In this document: piece by piece, positions 35,901-45,293 of the stretch
Layout of the letters: every line of letters starts with the position of its first letter
Position numbering within the stretch: the first letter of the stretch is position 1
Origin: an uncultured Marvinbryantia sp.
GTDB lineage: Bacteria > Bacillota > Clostridia > Lachnospirales > Lachnospiraceae
DNA: 64,000 nt
Direction: 5' to 3'
NCBI GenBank assembly: GCA_934394985.1
Contig: CAKRRF010000009.1
Coordinates: 8,642-72,641, forward strand
The notes under the pieces: model-generated
The model's input: only the letters and a program-made list of their open reading frames with translations
Told to the model about the DNA's origin: nothing
Databases searched by the model: none
Program-made: the position numbers and the translations under genes

Positions 35901-37065
35901 TTTCTCCTCCTAACCGAAGTCTGTAAAATAATGGGTTCACATGCCAGCTATCCATACATCCCTGCAGAGATTCCCGTAGCTTTGCTCTTTTTTCTGGTGA
36001 ACATGGTTTTCCCTGCTTCACTGCGCGTATCAGAATATTTTTCGGTGTATGTTCCATATCAATAAACTCCAGCACCTGCACCTGATATCCTTCCAGTTCC
36101 AGTACATCTGCACGAAATGCATCGGTCATCAGCGCTGCCATCCGTTCCTGGATCAGACCATATTTCAATATCGGCTGCATTTCTTCACTTTGTATCTGTC
36201 GATTTACCTCGTGGTGGCAGCACGGCACTGCAAAAATCACTTTTGCTTTCCACTGCAATGCTTTTTCCAGTGCATAGTCTGTCGCTGTATCACAGGCATG
36301 AAGAGATACCACCATATCCACCTGATCCACCCCATCGTAATCGGCGATATCTCCTGTCAGGAATGTCAGTCTGTCATATCCATAGCGATCTGCCAGCTCC
36401 TGACAATGTTCCATCACATCTTCCTTCAGATCCAGCCCGATCATTCGTATCCGGTACTGTTTCTTTACGGTCAGATAATAATACAGTGCAAAAGTCAGAT
36501 AAGATTTTCCACATCCGAAATCAATCAGGGTCAGCTCCCGGTCTTTATCCAGTTCCGGAAGAATATCTTCTACAAACTCCAGATATCGGTTAATCTGACG
36601 GAATTTATCATATCTGGACCGGACAACAGCTCCTTCCGGTGTCATGACCCCCAGATCTACCAGAAACGGAACCGGAATCCCTTCTTCCAGCAGATAACGT
36701 TTTTTTCGATTATGTTCCAGCAATCTCGCACTGCGCTTCTGTATGGCAATCTTTTGTTTTATCGTTGCTTTTCCTTTTTTACTTACCAGTGCCTGTACGG
36801 ACTGTCCGGTAGTATCCATCTGCAGCTGTTTATAATCTTTTCTCATCCAGCTATCCAGCTGTTCCAGTAATTCTTCTTTCCGATAGTTTTTATGAAATTC
36901 TTTTTTCCCATCCGAAATACTGGTCTGAAAATACAGCTGATCTTTCAGCTTCACCGGCCGGATCTTTACAGTATCTGACAGATCCCCATGGCGTTTTCCG
37001 CTGACCGTCATACGCAGCATCTCTTCATTCAATGTTGTTCTCAGTAAATTTAATAATTGTTCCAT
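35881..37065 (-). CDS. Class I SAM-dependent methyltransferase
   Basis: A 394-residue protein with an N-terminal RNA-binding-like region and a C-terminal Rossmann methyltransferase domain: motif I TLIDFGCGKSYLTFALYYYL, a GLDL motif, and a catalytic-type PCCHHEVN segment (FAVPCCHHE). This family (annotated as methyltransferase domain, GSTCD-like) is of unknown substrate, possibly RNA. I place the start at ATG 37065, one base after the upstream stop codon (TGAtATG), with GGTGAT as a weak ribosome site. A TTG at 37134 has none. It is the second gene of a five-gene operon. Confidence 0.82.
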   Translation of the reverse strand: MEQLLNLLRTTLNEEMLRMTVSGKRHGDLSDTVKIRPVKLKDQLYFQTSISDGKKEFHKNYRKEELLEQLDSWMRKDYKQLQMDTTGQSVQALVSKKGKATIKQKIAIQKRSARLLEHNRKKRYLLEEGIPVPFLVDLGVMTPEGAVVRSRYDKFRQINRYLEFVEDILPELDKDRELTLIDFGCGKSYLTFALYYYLTVKKQYRIRMIGLDLKEDVMEHCQELADRYGYDRLTFLTGDIADYDGVDQVDMVVSLHACDTATDYALEKALQWKAKVIFAVPCCHHEVNRQIQSEEMQPILKYGLIQERMAALMTDAFRADVLELEGYQVQVLEFIDMEHTPKNILIRAVKQGKPCSPEKRAKLRESLQGCMDSWHVNPLFYRLRLGGENEKDTD

Positions 37066-37066
37066 A

Positions 37067-37900
37067 TCACCATTCTTTTCCACAACTGTCACAATGCCAT
37101 GTGACAGCGTAACGTTCAAATCTTCGTAAGCCAAAAGAGGACGACAGTGTCTTTTTCATATTACTCCATACTGAAATATGAGAAACATGAACACTTCCGC
37201 ATCTTGGACAACGCACCTCCATTTTCTTTTTCCCGGCTTCCATTACTTTGTCTACATCATTCTGGTCCTCCAGTTTTTTAAACTGTTCCTGCCAGAATTT
37301 TCGCTTCTGGACCTTACCAAATGCATATTCATAATAATTTGCCACTTTTTTATCCTTTGGATCCGCAGTCTTGCAGAGGTAAAAATAGGCTGAGGCTCTG
37401 ATATAATCTTTTTTATTATGATAATAATACAGGCCAATATTTTTCATGGCACTGTTCCAGATCGGGCCTTTATCTTTTTCGACTTTTCCAAAATAAGAAA
37501 CCGCTTTTTCCTGATCATCCGGAAATGGTGCATTGATTTTTGGCATGTATAGATTTCCCAGGAAAAAATAGGATGCACTGTTCAGCCTTGCAGATGCCTG
37601 AAAAGCTTCTTCTGTCTTTTTCATATATTCTTTTCGTTCCGGTCTCTCTTGCTGCGCCAGATTGAAATAAGCTGAACCAAGATTATTGTAAATAGCGGCA
37701 TCCTTTGTAATCGAAAGTGCCTTTTCAAACATATCGATCGCCTTTTGCTGATCTGCCGCAATTTCTTTATAATAGTTTCCCAGTTCATTAAAAACCTGCG
37801 CAGATTCATTTTTCTCTGCAAGAGCCAGCAATGCCCGTTCTCTTTCTTCACCCTTCAGATTTCTTGTCTCTTTCAACTGTGCCCTTAATCTATCATCCAT
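37067..37900 (-). CDS. TPR-repeat protein with C-terminal zinc ribbon
   Basis: A 277-residue cytoplasmic protein. Residues about 25-210 form several tetratricopeptide-like repeats (for example VFNELGNYYKEIAADQQKAIDMFEKAL and IYNNLGSAYFNLA), a scaffold for protein contacts. The last 45 residues carry Cys-x2-Cys (CPRCGS) and Cys-x2-Cys (CDSCG) knuckles of a zinc ribbon. The ATG at 37900 follows GGAGA. It is the first gene of the operon leading to the methyltransferase, with which it is translationally coupled. Function is unknown. Confidence 0.78.
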   Translation of the reverse strand: MDDRLRAQLKETRNLKGEERERALLALAEKNESAQVFNELGNYYKEIAADQQKAIDMFEKALSITKDAAIYNNLGSAYFNLAQQERPERKEYMKKTEEAFQASARLNSASYFFLGNLYMPKINAPFPDDQEKAVSYFGKVEKDKGPIWNSAMKNIGLYYYHNKKDYIRASAYFYLCKTADPKDKKVANYYEYAFGKVQKRKFWQEQFKKLEDQNDVDKVMEAGKKKMEVRCPRCGSVHVSHISVWSNMKKTLSSSFGLRRFERYAVTWHCDSCGKEW

Positions 37901-38015
37901 GTATTTTTTGTCTCCTTCTAAACAGTATAACCTTATACCAGCAGATCCTTTTTCCGTTGCCCAGACACCATAGGCCGACCGATACCGGCATACAATACCA
38001 CAGTAATCATACAAT

Positions 38016-38050
38016 AAAAAGGCACGGACTTCAACAAAAAAGTCCGTGCC
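38016..38050 (-). terminator. Terminator of the second TRAP operon
   Basis: On the minus strand GGCACGGACTT, loop, AAGTCCGTGCC and TTTTT: a perfect 11-base stem 35 bases after the dctM stop codon. Confidence 0.92.
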
Positions 38051-38084
38051 TGTAAATTCACATTTATGAAATTATCTCGCAATC

Positions 38085-39386
38085 TTACACTGCGTATCCA
38101 ACCAGACGTGGCAGGAACAGTGATACTGCCGGAACAAAGCTGAGTAACAGCAATGTAATAATCATAGCAAGATAGAATGGCAGAGTTGCCTTTACGATCT
38201 TTTCAATCTTTACACCCGATACTGCAGAACCGATAAACAATACGGTACCTACCGGAGGTGTCAGCAGACCAATACCACAGTTCAAGATCATCATGATACC
38301 AAACTGGATCGGGCTAATACCGATAGAGGTTGCCAGTGGCAGAAGAATCGGAGTTGCAATCAGAACGATTGGTGCCATATCCATGATACATCCCAGAACC
38401 AGCAGAATCAGGTTGATCAGCAGAGTCAGCAGAATCTTGTTCGTTGTAACAGATGTAATTGCACTTGCAGCAAGATCTGGCACATGCAGATAAGTCAGAC
38501 AGTAACCGAAGATACTGGATGTACCACAAAGGATCAGTACCATAGCCAGCGTATCGATACATTCACCAAATACTGCCCAGAGGCTCTTCCAGTTCAGTTC
38601 TCTGTAGATTGCCATACTTACCAGTAAGCTGTACAGAACTGCAATAGCAGCGGACTCTGTAGCGGTAAATACACCACATACTACACCAACTACTACGATC
38701 AGGATCGCCAGCAGTGCCCAGATAGAAATTCTTAACTGATGGAAGAAATTCTTAATGGAGAATGCTTTTCCCTTTGGATAGTTTCTCTTCATAGAAATAA
38801 TGTAAGAGAATACCATCAGGGATACTGCCAGAAGTGCTCCAGGAAGATATCCTGCCATAAACAGCGCACCAACGGAAATACCACCGGCTGCTGTACAGTA
38901 AATAACCATGTTATGAGATGGTGGAACCAGAAGTCCTTCTACAGAAGAAGTAATGGTAACTGCTGTAGAGAAGTCAGCATCATAACCGGCTTCCACCATC
39001 ATTGGGATCATCAGCTTACCTACAGAAGCAGTATCTGCTGCTGCAGATCCGGAGATACCACCAAAGAAATAGGATGTTACGATGTTTACCATGGCAAGAC
39101 CACCATGCATCCATCCAACCAGAGACTCAGCCAGTGCAACCAGCTTGTCTGAGATACCACCTGCACCCATGATACTTCCCATTGTGATGAAGAATGGTAC
39201 CGCCATCAGGGAAAAGGAATACACACCTTTTACCATCTGTGTAACAACTGTTGTATACGGAAGCTTTAAGTAAGTCAGGCAGAGGCAGGATGCAATCGCT
39301 ACGGCAAATGCAATCTGCACACGTAATGCGACAAGTACTAAAAAGCCCACAATCAGAATTAAAATAGCGATTCCGTTTGAACTCAT
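38085..39386 (-). CDS. dctM: TRAP transporter large permease (DctM type), second system
   Basis: A 433-residue, twelve-helix-type permease, closely related to the one at 7069. It shows GGISGSAAADTASVG near residue 110, PPSHNMVIYCTAAGGIS, and PPVGTVLFIGSA near the C-terminus. It starts one base after the dctQ stop codon, so the subunits are coupled. No catabolic gene is adjacent; the substrate remains open, but close similarity to the uronate-region system suggests another sugar acid or small carboxylate. Confidence 0.92.
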   Translation of the reverse strand: MSSNGIAILILIVGFLVLVALRVQIAFAVAIASCLCLTYLKLPYTTVVTQMVKGVYSFSLMAVPFFITMGSIMGAGGISDKLVALAESLVGWMHGGLAMVNIVTSYFFGGISGSAAADTASVGKLMIPMMVEAGYDADFSTAVTITSSVEGLLVPPSHNMVIYCTAAGGISVGALFMAGYLPGALLAVSLMVFSYIISMKRNYPKGKAFSIKNFFHQLRISIWALLAILIVVVGVVCGVFTATESAAIAVLYSLLVSMAIYRELNWKSLWAVFGECIDTLAMVLILCGTSSIFGYCLTYLHVPDLAASAITSVTTNKILLTLLINLILLVLGCIMDMAPIVLIATPILLPLATSIGISPIQFGIMMILNCGIGLLTPPVGTVLFIGSAVSGVKIEKIVKATLPFYLAMIITLLLLSFVPAVSLFLPRLVGYAV

Positions 39387-39387
39387 A

Positions 39388-39900
39388 TTATTTGTCCTCC
39401 TTTCCTGACAGTTTTTTCACGTCTTTTAACAATACTTCAAGAATAAATATACAAATGATAATACCTGCAATCGGAACACCTGCATACATCCAGAACTTGG
39501 ACAATGCCGGAAGTGTTGCATATTTTACACGGCTTCCTACGGTAGTTGCAGTATTAAATCCTTCATAAATCATAATGATGGAGAATGCCAGAATCAGAAG
39601 ATCAGCAAAAATATCCAGAACCTGACACAGTTTTTTTGGCAGGAACTCATCCAGAGAGGTCATACGGATATGGGTTCCTTTTCTGACTGCAAGTGCTGCT
39701 GCCAGAAATGCCATATAAGTCATCAGAGTCAATACTACTTCTTCACTCCATGCCGGATCTTTAAAAAGCGGAATAAATTTACCAACATAACGTCCTGCTA
39801 CTGCATAAGATGTAATCAGAATATCAGCAATCAGTGCAAGCTTACAGATCAGCATAACCAGAGCATAGAGTTTATCTAATACACGTTCTATTGCTTTCAT
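39388..39900 (-). CDS. dctQ: TRAP transporter small permease (DctQ type), second system
   Basis: A 170-residue protein with four membrane helices and the DctQ-type WSEEVVLTLMTYMAFLAAALAVRKG segment between helices 2 and 3. It lies between the binding protein and the large permease. A hairpin at 39948-39977 followed by a T run, in the 110-base gap before it, probably reduces read-through from dctP. Confidence 0.9.
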   Translation of the reverse strand: MKAIERVLDKLYALVMLICKLALIADILITSYAVAGRYVGKFIPLFKDPAWSEEVVLTLMTYMAFLAAALAVRKGTHIRMTSLDEFLPKKLCQVLDIFADLLILAFSIIMIYEGFNTATTVGSRVKYATLPALSKFWMYAGVPIAGIIICIFILEVLLKDVKKLSGKEDK

Positions 39901-39942
39901 TTACGAAAACCCTTTCTTTCAAAACTCAAGACAGCATTCAAA

Positions 39943-39977
39943 AAGTCATTCCCATCTGAGAAGACACAGATGGGAAT
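39943..39977 (-). promoter_or_regulatory. Attenuator hairpin between dctP and dctQ, second system
   Basis: Perfect 11-base arms ATTCCCATCTG / CAGATGGGAAT with an 8-base loop; on the minus strand GACTTTTT follows. It resembles a partial terminator. The CCCATCTG motif also occurs in the equivalent hairpin of the first TRAP operon. Confidence 0.7.
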
Positions 39978-40010
39978 CAAACTTCTTATGCTGTGATCAA
40001 CATTTCAACC

Positions 40011-41003
40011 TTATTCAGCAAGATCTACGATTGCCTGATAGAAATCTTCGATACCCTTTGTGTTTTCTGCAACTACATCTGCAACTGCTTCTTTGTAAGG
40101 TGTCTTGTCTTCTACTGTTGTAAATACAACGCCCTTTTCTTCCAGAGCTTTCATACAATCTTCGTCTGTCTGAGCTGCCTGTTCTTTGTTGAATTCCTGA
40201 GCTTTCAGAGCTGCTTCCTGAACTGCTGCGAACTGTTCGTCTGTCAGTTTGGATTTTGCAAGGTCAGAAATAATATAAACTGCATTACCAAGTGTATGCT
40301 CGTCAAGAATTACGTTAGGAGCTACTTCATTGAATGCGTTCATCTGGTATGGGGAAAGTGGCTGTTCTGCACCGTCAACTACACCAGACTGAAGGGAAGT
40401 ATAAAGTTCACCGGAAGAGATAACTGTCGGTGATGCACCAAGTCCTTCTACGATACCACGCATGATTGGGTCATCAGCAACACGGATCTTCTTGCCTGCG
40501 ATATCAGCGATATCTGTTACAGCATCTTTGAAGAAGAAGCTTCTGAATCCTTCTTCGTAGAAGCTCAGTCCTGTTACACCAAGTGTGGAGATTTCATCAA
40601 AAATCTGGCCCTTCAGATCTTCTGATTCAGCTACTGCCCAGAAGTGGTCACGGCTGTCGAATAAGTAAGGAAGACCAAGAGCTGCTGTCTTAGGGCAGCT
40701 GTAGTTTGTCAGTCTGGAAGTAGTAACACGTTCGATATCTACTGTACCAGCCTGTGCCAGCATACCATCAAGAATTTCTGTTTCACTTCCAAGTACCTTA
40801 GAGCACTGTACATCGATTTCAACTGCACCGTCTGTCAGTTCTGCAACCTGCTCTTTGAAGTAGTTAGCAACTTTTCCGGACAGAGAATCTTCTGAGTTTT
40901 CTTCAGCGAAAACCAGAGTCACATCTGCTGCTGATACAGATGCACATGCGGAAACTGCTACAAGTCCTGCTACTGCTGCTGCGCTTAATAATTTTTTGTT
41001 CAT
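40011..41003 (-). CDS. dctP: TRAP transporter solute-binding protein (DctP type), second system
   Basis: A 330-residue receptor of the DctP family with a signal sequence, the KKIRVADD segment holding the carboxylate-binding Arg, and the GVVDGAEQP stretch. The signal peptide is ambiguous: VSAC (residues 17-20) could act as a lipobox with Cys20 anchored, or cleavage could follow ASVSA. It is the first gene of dctPQM and has a good ribosome binding site (AAGGAGAG) before ATG 41003. The 278-base gap upstream contains a TATAAT at 41068-41073 but no further gene. Confidence 0.92.
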   Translation of the reverse strand: MNKKLLSAAAVAGLVAVSACASVSAADVTLVFAEENSEDSLSGKVANYFKEQVAELTDGAVEIDVQCSKVLGSETEILDGMLAQAGTVDIERVTTSRLTNYSCPKTAALGLPYLFDSRDHFWAVAESEDLKGQIFDEISTLGVTGLSFYEEGFRSFFFKDAVTDIADIAGKKIRVADDPIMRGIVEGLGASPTVISSGELYTSLQSGVVDGAEQPLSPYQMNAFNEVAPNVILDEHTLGNAVYIISDLAKSKLTDEQFAAVQEAALKAQEFNKEQAAQTDEDCMKALEEKGVVFTTVEDKTPYKEAVADVVAENTKGIEDFYQAIVDLAE

Positions 41004-41281
41004 TTCTTTCTCTCCTTGTTTGTATATTTTGTGCCTTCTGTCAAAAGACAGCTGCTGGTACCCGTGTATTATATATTTTTTTATCGTACAACCGGTATAC
41101 CGCTTTAGTCAGTTTAACATTAAACACTATAAAAAGCAAGCGGTTTTTGATGATATGACCATTTGTTAATTTTTTCCCAGGAACTTTTCTTCTGTTATCA
41201 GAAATAGCGTTGTTTTTTCAAACATTCAGACCGATTTTACAGAAATTTTTCAACTATTCGCATCCTTATCTCAGCTGTTGC

Positions 41282-41872
41282 TTACCATCTTCTGCAATTG
41301 CGGCAGCGACATCTCCTGTGATACATTTCATCCTGCAGCAGCACCTGAATCAGATCTCCGAACCAGTTTATATTTCTTCTCGGACAAGGATACTTTGTTG
41401 GCTGTGAACATGGCGAAGGCGGTGTTGCCATACGATGATTCATCACATATATGTCTTCCTCCTGCTGCTGTGCCAGTTCTTCCTCCCATTGCTCCATTTT
41501 TTCCCTCATTTTCCCTTCAATTCCTTCTGCCAGTTCCTGAATCCGCTGTTTTTCAGGCATCTCATCAAACATAATGCTGCCCTCATACTCCATACTGTCA
41601 CAGACACGTTCCACTTCTCCCAGAATCTGGCGGATTCTCGATGGATACAGATCTTTTAATCTGGCAAGATCTTCTTCATCCTGTCTGAGCAATTCCTTCC
41701 ATACGACAGGTTCCTTATCCAGATATCCCAGATCCGGTTTTTCCGTTTGCAGCATTTCCATCTGCTCCCCTTCCGTCCGCTTCGGTTCCCAGTCTCCTGA
41801 CATCATCTGGTCGCAATTGGGATAACATGGACAGTGCTGTACGCCACAGCATTCTCTTTTTTTCATTTCCAT
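41282..41872 (-). CDS. Cysteine-rich small protein of unknown function
   Basis: A 196-residue protein that I cannot assign to a family. Cysteines are concentrated at both ends: five in residues 8-20 (CCGVQHCPCYPNC) and five in the last about 40 residues, ending CRCRNCRRW. The middle (about 55-135) is charged and likely helical or coiled coil. No signal peptide or membrane segment is seen. The pattern of Cys-rich ends fits a metal-binding or disulfide-crosslinked structural protein such as a spore-coat component, but this is a guess. ATG 41872 follows GGAG. It lies 54 bases downstream of the pseudouridine synthase. Confidence 0.7.
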   Translation of the reverse strand: MEMKKRECCGVQHCPCYPNCDQMMSGDWEPKRTEGEQMEMLQTEKPDLGYLDKEPVVWKELLRQDEEDLARLKDLYPSRIRQILGEVERVCDSMEYEGSIMFDEMPEKQRIQELAEGIEGKMREKMEQWEEELAQQQEEDIYVMNHRMATPPSPCSQPTKYPCPRRNINWFGDLIQVLLQDEMYHRRCRCRNCRRW

Positions 41873-41926
41873 AAAGACTCCTGTTACAGGTTTTCTTTAT
41901 AAGATATGTTCTTTTCACAGATCCTG

Positions 41927-42595
41927 TCATTCTTCCTGCCCGAATAACTCAAACGCTCCGCCTTCCGGTTCACAGGTAAACGTCATCTGTTTTCCGGTTG
42001 CCGGATGCAGCAGCTGCAGCCGATATGCACACAAAGCAATCTGTTCTCCTTTTTCTGCATTTGGATTATACTTCTGATCTCCTGCCAGTGGCATATGCGC
42101 CGCCGCCATCTGCACACGGATCTGATGATGTCGTCCGGTAAACAATTCAATTTCCAGCAGCGACTGTGCATCCTTTTCTTCCAGTACCCGATACTGAAGT
42201 GTTGCTTTTTTTGCACCAACTGTCTTTTCGCTGACTGCTTCCGAACAATTCGTCTTTCCATTTTTCTTCAGAAAATGCACCAGTGTTCCTTCTTTTTCTG
42301 TCAAAGAGCCACAAACAACCGCTTTATAATACTTCTTCATGCGTCCATCCTGCACCTGAGTACTTAATGCTGCCGCACTTTTCGCATTTTTTGCAAATAC
42401 CACCAGCCCCTGCACCGGCTGATCCAGTCGATGAATCACTCCCAGATAAGGATTTGTTTTTCCCTCTTTTTCAAAAAGATATGTCTTCAGAATGCTTTCC
42501 AGATCTTTTTTTCCAAAAGATGCATTCTGAACTGCAAGACCTGATGGTTTCCGGCACACGATCATATGCCGGTCTTCATATATCATATATTCCAT
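41927..42595 (-). CDS. RluA-family pseudouridine synthase
   Basis: A 222-residue catalytic-domain-only RNA pseudouridine synthase. The active-site motif VIHRLDQPVQG (usual RLD with catalytic Asp near residue 53) and the downstream TGRHHQIRVQ motif identify the RluA/RluD family. No S4 domain is present. The ATG at 42595 has AGGAG five bases upstream; the longer frame to 42667 would start inside the csp terminator. Target nucleotide (rRNA or tRNA) cannot be told. Confidence 0.9.
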   Translation of the reverse strand: MEYMIYEDRHMIVCRKPSGLAVQNASFGKKDLESILKTYLFEKEGKTNPYLGVIHRLDQPVQGLVVFAKNAKSAAALSTQVQDGRMKKYYKAVVCGSLTEKEGTLVHFLKKNGKTNCSEAVSEKTVGAKKATLQYRVLEEKDAQSLLEIELFTGRHHQIRVQMAAAHMPLAGDQKYNPNAEKGEQIALCAYRLQLLHPATGKQMTFTCEPEGGAFELFGQEE

Positions 42596-42647
42596 ACGTT
42601 CTCCTTTTCTATTCTGAGCTTTCCAGAAAACTCTTCCCTGTAAACTG

Positions 42648-42679
42648 AAAAAAGGACTCCCGATCAAGGGAATCCTTTT
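42648..42679 (-). terminator. Terminator of the cold shock gene
   Basis: On the minus strand AAAAGGATTCCC, a six-base loop, GGGAGTCCTTTT with a further T run, 26 bases after the csp stop. Confidence 0.85.
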
Positions 42680-42704
42680 CTACGCCTCATTAGATTAATC
42701 TCTA

Positions 42705-42905
42705 TTATAATTTAACAACGTTAGCTGCCTGCATTCCGCGAGCACCTTCTGTTAAATCGTAAGAAACAGCCTGACCTTCTTCCAGAGACTTGAATCCTTC
42801 ACCCTGGATAGCTGAGAAATGTACGAATACATCTGCTCCGTCTTCACCTGTGATAAATCCATAACCTTTTTCTGCGTTGAACCATTTAACTGTACCCTTA
42901 TTCAT
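42705..42905 (-). CDS. cspA: Cold shock protein (CspA family)
   Basis: A 66-residue single-stranded nucleic-acid-binding protein. RNP1 (KGYGFI) and RNP2 (VFVHFS) motifs of the cold shock domain are present. ATG 42905 has TGGAGG at ideal spacing; upstream codons to 42953 belong to the leader. A consensus promoter at 42981-43009 and a strong terminator make it a monocistronic gene with a leader of roughly 70 bases. Confidence 0.97.
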   Translation of the reverse strand: MNKGTVKWFNAEKGYGFITGEDGADVFVHFSAIQGEGFKSLEEGQAVSYDLTEGARGMQAANVVKL

Positions 42906-42980
42906 CTTGGTACCTCCATAAAAATATTGAGCAAATGCCTTCTTGCCGGACACCTTGCCTGAATCATAACTACGCCCCCA

Positions 42981-43009
42981 ATTATATGCGAAAATACCAC
43001 AAATGTCAA
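42981..43009 (-). promoter_or_regulatory. Cold shock gene promoter
   Basis: On the minus strand a perfect TTGACA (43004-43009), 17 bases, perfect TATAAT (42981-42986), indicating very strong transcription. Confidence 0.9.
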
Positions 43010-43052
43010 GTTGATTTTATCCTCAAAACCCGCCACATTCAACAGTTTTCCG

Positions 43053-44333
43053 TCATTTTTCGCTCTTTGGTTTTTTCTGATTTTCCGGTGTCACGGCACC
43101 ATAAATCTCCATCGGTACATAGGCTTTGACATAGATTCCATCTCCCTGATATTCTTCCGCCAGCAGCTGCCCGTACTTTCGGATCAGTTGAATCAATCCG
43201 GCGTCTTTATAATCATAAAAACGTTCAATCAGCACGTTTTTTTCATTGAGCAGATCCTCCAGAATCTGCTTTACCTCTTCCAGGCCTTCTCCCCATTTTG
43301 CCGAAATCTTTACTGTTTTTTCTGCCTTCAGATCTCTCGTTGTATCACCGTCTGTCATCTTATCCTGCTTGTTAAACAGTGTGACAATCTTCTTATCGGT
43401 TACCCCCAGATTTTTCAGCGTATCGTAGACCACATACATTTGCTGATCCATCTGTGGACTGGATGCATCTACCACATGTAAAATCATATCTGCGTATTTG
43501 GCCTCCTCCAGTGTGCTGCGAAAAGCATCAATCAAATGGTGCGGAAGCTTGCGGATAAATCCTACAGTATCCGTTAGCAAAATCTCCTGTCCGGAAGGCA
43601 ATTCCAGTATTCTGGTGGTCGGATCCAGTGTAGCAAACAGTTTATCCTCTTCCAGCACCTGCGCTCCTGTCAATGTGTTCAGTAAAGTAGATTTCCCTGC
43701 ATTGGTATATCCCACGATTGCAATCACTGCTGTGGACTTTCTGCTCCTCTTACTTCTGGCCACTTCCCGGTGACGCTTTACATCTTCCAGCTCACGATTC
43801 AACTGTGCAATTCTGCTCTTAATCAGCCGACGGTCCATTTCCAGCTTTTTCTCACCCGGTCCTCTGGTGCCAATCCCGCCACCCAGACGTGACAGGGAAC
43901 TTCCAAGCCCCACCAGTCGTGCCTGACGATATTTCAACTGGGCCAGTTCCACCTGGATCTTTCCTTCACTGGTAGATGCCCTTGAGGCAAAAATATCCAG
44001 AATAATCAGTGTCCGGTCCATTACCTTCAAATCCAGTTCTTCTTCCAGATTTTTCAGCTGAGCCGGTGTCAGTTCATCATCGCAGATAATACCGGTCGCT
44101 TCTACCTCATATGCCAGCTGCTGCACTTCTGCAATCTTTCCGCTGCCAATATAGGTTCCCGGATGAATCTGCTCCCGGTTCTGGATCACGCGTCCCACCG
44201 TCACTGCTCCCGCAGTCTTTGCCAGTTCTTCCAGTTCATCCAGGGACTGAACCGTATCATCTCCCTCTCCGGTACTCACGCCAACTAAAATGACTCTTTC
44301 TTCCACTTCTTCTATAATATCAAATCCTGTCAT
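43053..44333 (-). CDS. hflX: Ribosome-associated GTPase HflX
   Basis: Ribosome-splitting and rescue GTPase. The 426-residue protein has the N-terminal HflX domain with VGRVIQNREQIHPGTYIGSGK, the glycine-rich linker LSRLGGGIGTRGPGE (about 150), and the GTPase domain with P-loop GYTNAGKS, G3 DTVGF, and G4-type NKQD. It starts nine bases after the TPR lipoprotein gene and is likely in the same operon. Confidence 0.96.
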   Translation of the reverse strand: MTGFDIIEEVEERVILVGVSTGEGDDTVQSLDELEELAKTAGAVTVGRVIQNREQIHPGTYIGSGKIAEVQQLAYEVEATGIICDDELTPAQLKNLEEELDLKVMDRTLIILDIFASRASTSEGKIQVELAQLKYRQARLVGLGSSLSRLGGGIGTRGPGEKKLEMDRRLIKSRIAQLNRELEDVKRHREVARSKRSRKSTAVIAIVGYTNAGKSTLLNTLTGAQVLEEDKLFATLDPTTRILELPSGQEILLTDTVGFIRKLPHHLIDAFRSTLEEAKYADMILHVVDASSPQMDQQMYVVYDTLKNLGVTDKKIVTLFNKQDKMTDGDTTRDLKAEKTVKISAKWGEGLEEVKQILEDLLNEKNVLIERFYDYKDAGLIQLIRKYGQLLAEEYQGDGIYVKAYVPMEIYGAVTPENQKKPKSEK

Positions 44334-44342
44334 ACCCGCTCC

Positions 44343-45293
44343 CTACCTGGTACTCAAGAAATCATACTCTTTCTGTCCGGCCTCATCATCCGGATAAAGC
44401 TGCATGAATTCTTCCGCTTTTTGTCTGGCTGTCTGAAAATCCTGTTTCTTTTCATATATCACAATTTCGTTATACAGCAGATCTCTTTTTGAAGAATCTG
44501 ATACATCCAGAGACAGCCCGGTCTGGATATCCTGCAGTGCTGTATCATAATCTCCGTCCGCCATATCACACAGCGCAATTCCATTGTAACTTTCTGCTGT
44601 CTCTCCAAAAGTCTCCTTATATTGCTGATATACAACCCATGCAGACTGCGTATCTCCCTGCGCCAGATAAACCTGTCCCATCAGACGCATAGCCTCTTCT
44701 TTTTTTGCCTCTACCGATGGTGCCAGAGCAGCTGCCGCTTTTTCATAATCTCCCAGATAATAGTAGATACTGCCTTTCTGGTAATCATCTTCCATATCCG
44801 TGGATTCCTGATTCAGTGCCTGCTGAAGATACTGATCTCCAACTGCCGACTGACTGATCTCTTCATACTGACGATAAATATTCAATGCCATGGCATAATT
44901 CTTCGGTTCCAGTGCAACTGCCCCGTCAAAATCTGCTTTGGCTGCATCTGACTCTCCCAGCTTCAAAAATGCCACGCCACGCATATAATATGCATCTGCA
45001 TTTTCTCCCAGTGTCAGTATTCTGGTACAGGTATCTTTCAGGCTCTCATAGTCTTCCATCTTCATCTGACAGGCTGCTTCGTAAAGAGCGATATCCGTCT
45101 TTGTCTCCGGCATTTTTTCATCGCACAATGCATATGCCTCTTCAAACGAAGATACCGCCTGCTCGTACTGAGCCTGCCCCATAGCAGAAATACCCGCATC
45201 TCTGGCTGCTTCCAGATTTTCTCTGGTTTTATCCTGGCATCCTGTCAAAAGCAGCATCACTGCTGCCAGTGTCAAAAGGTTTCTCTTTTTCAT
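44343..45293 (-). CDS. TPR-repeat lipoprotein
   Basis: A 316-residue exported protein with a lipoprotein signal peptide (LLLTGC, Cys19) and multiple tetratricopeptide repeats through residues 30-310 (for example AYYMRGVAFLKLGESDAAKAD and AESYNGIALCDMADGDYDTAL). It should be anchored outside the membrane as a protein-interaction scaffold. Partner and function are unknown. It lies just upstream of hflX, nine bases apart. Confidence 0.85.
   Translation of the reverse strand: MKKRNLLTLAAVMLLLTGCQDKTRENLEAARDAGISAMGQAQYEQAVSSFEEAYALCDEKMPETKTDIALYEAACQMKMEDYESLKDTCTRILTLGENADAYYMRGVAFLKLGESDAAKADFDGAVALEPKNYAMALNIYRQYEEISQSAVGDQYLQQALNQESTDMEDDYQKGSIYYYLGDYEKAAAALAPSVEAKKEEAMRLMGQVYLAQGDTQSAWVVYQQYKETFGETAESYNGIALCDMADGDYDTALQDIQTGLSLDVSDSSKRDLLYNEIVIYEKKQDFQTARQKAEEFMQLYPDDEAGQKEYDFLSTR

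Noticed and set aside
41093..41102. Palindrome CGGTATACCG upstream of the second dctP, repeated at 50808-50817 upstream of trkA.
   Set aside because: Only ten bases and two unrelated genes; could be a GntR-type site, but chance is too likely to list it as a feature.
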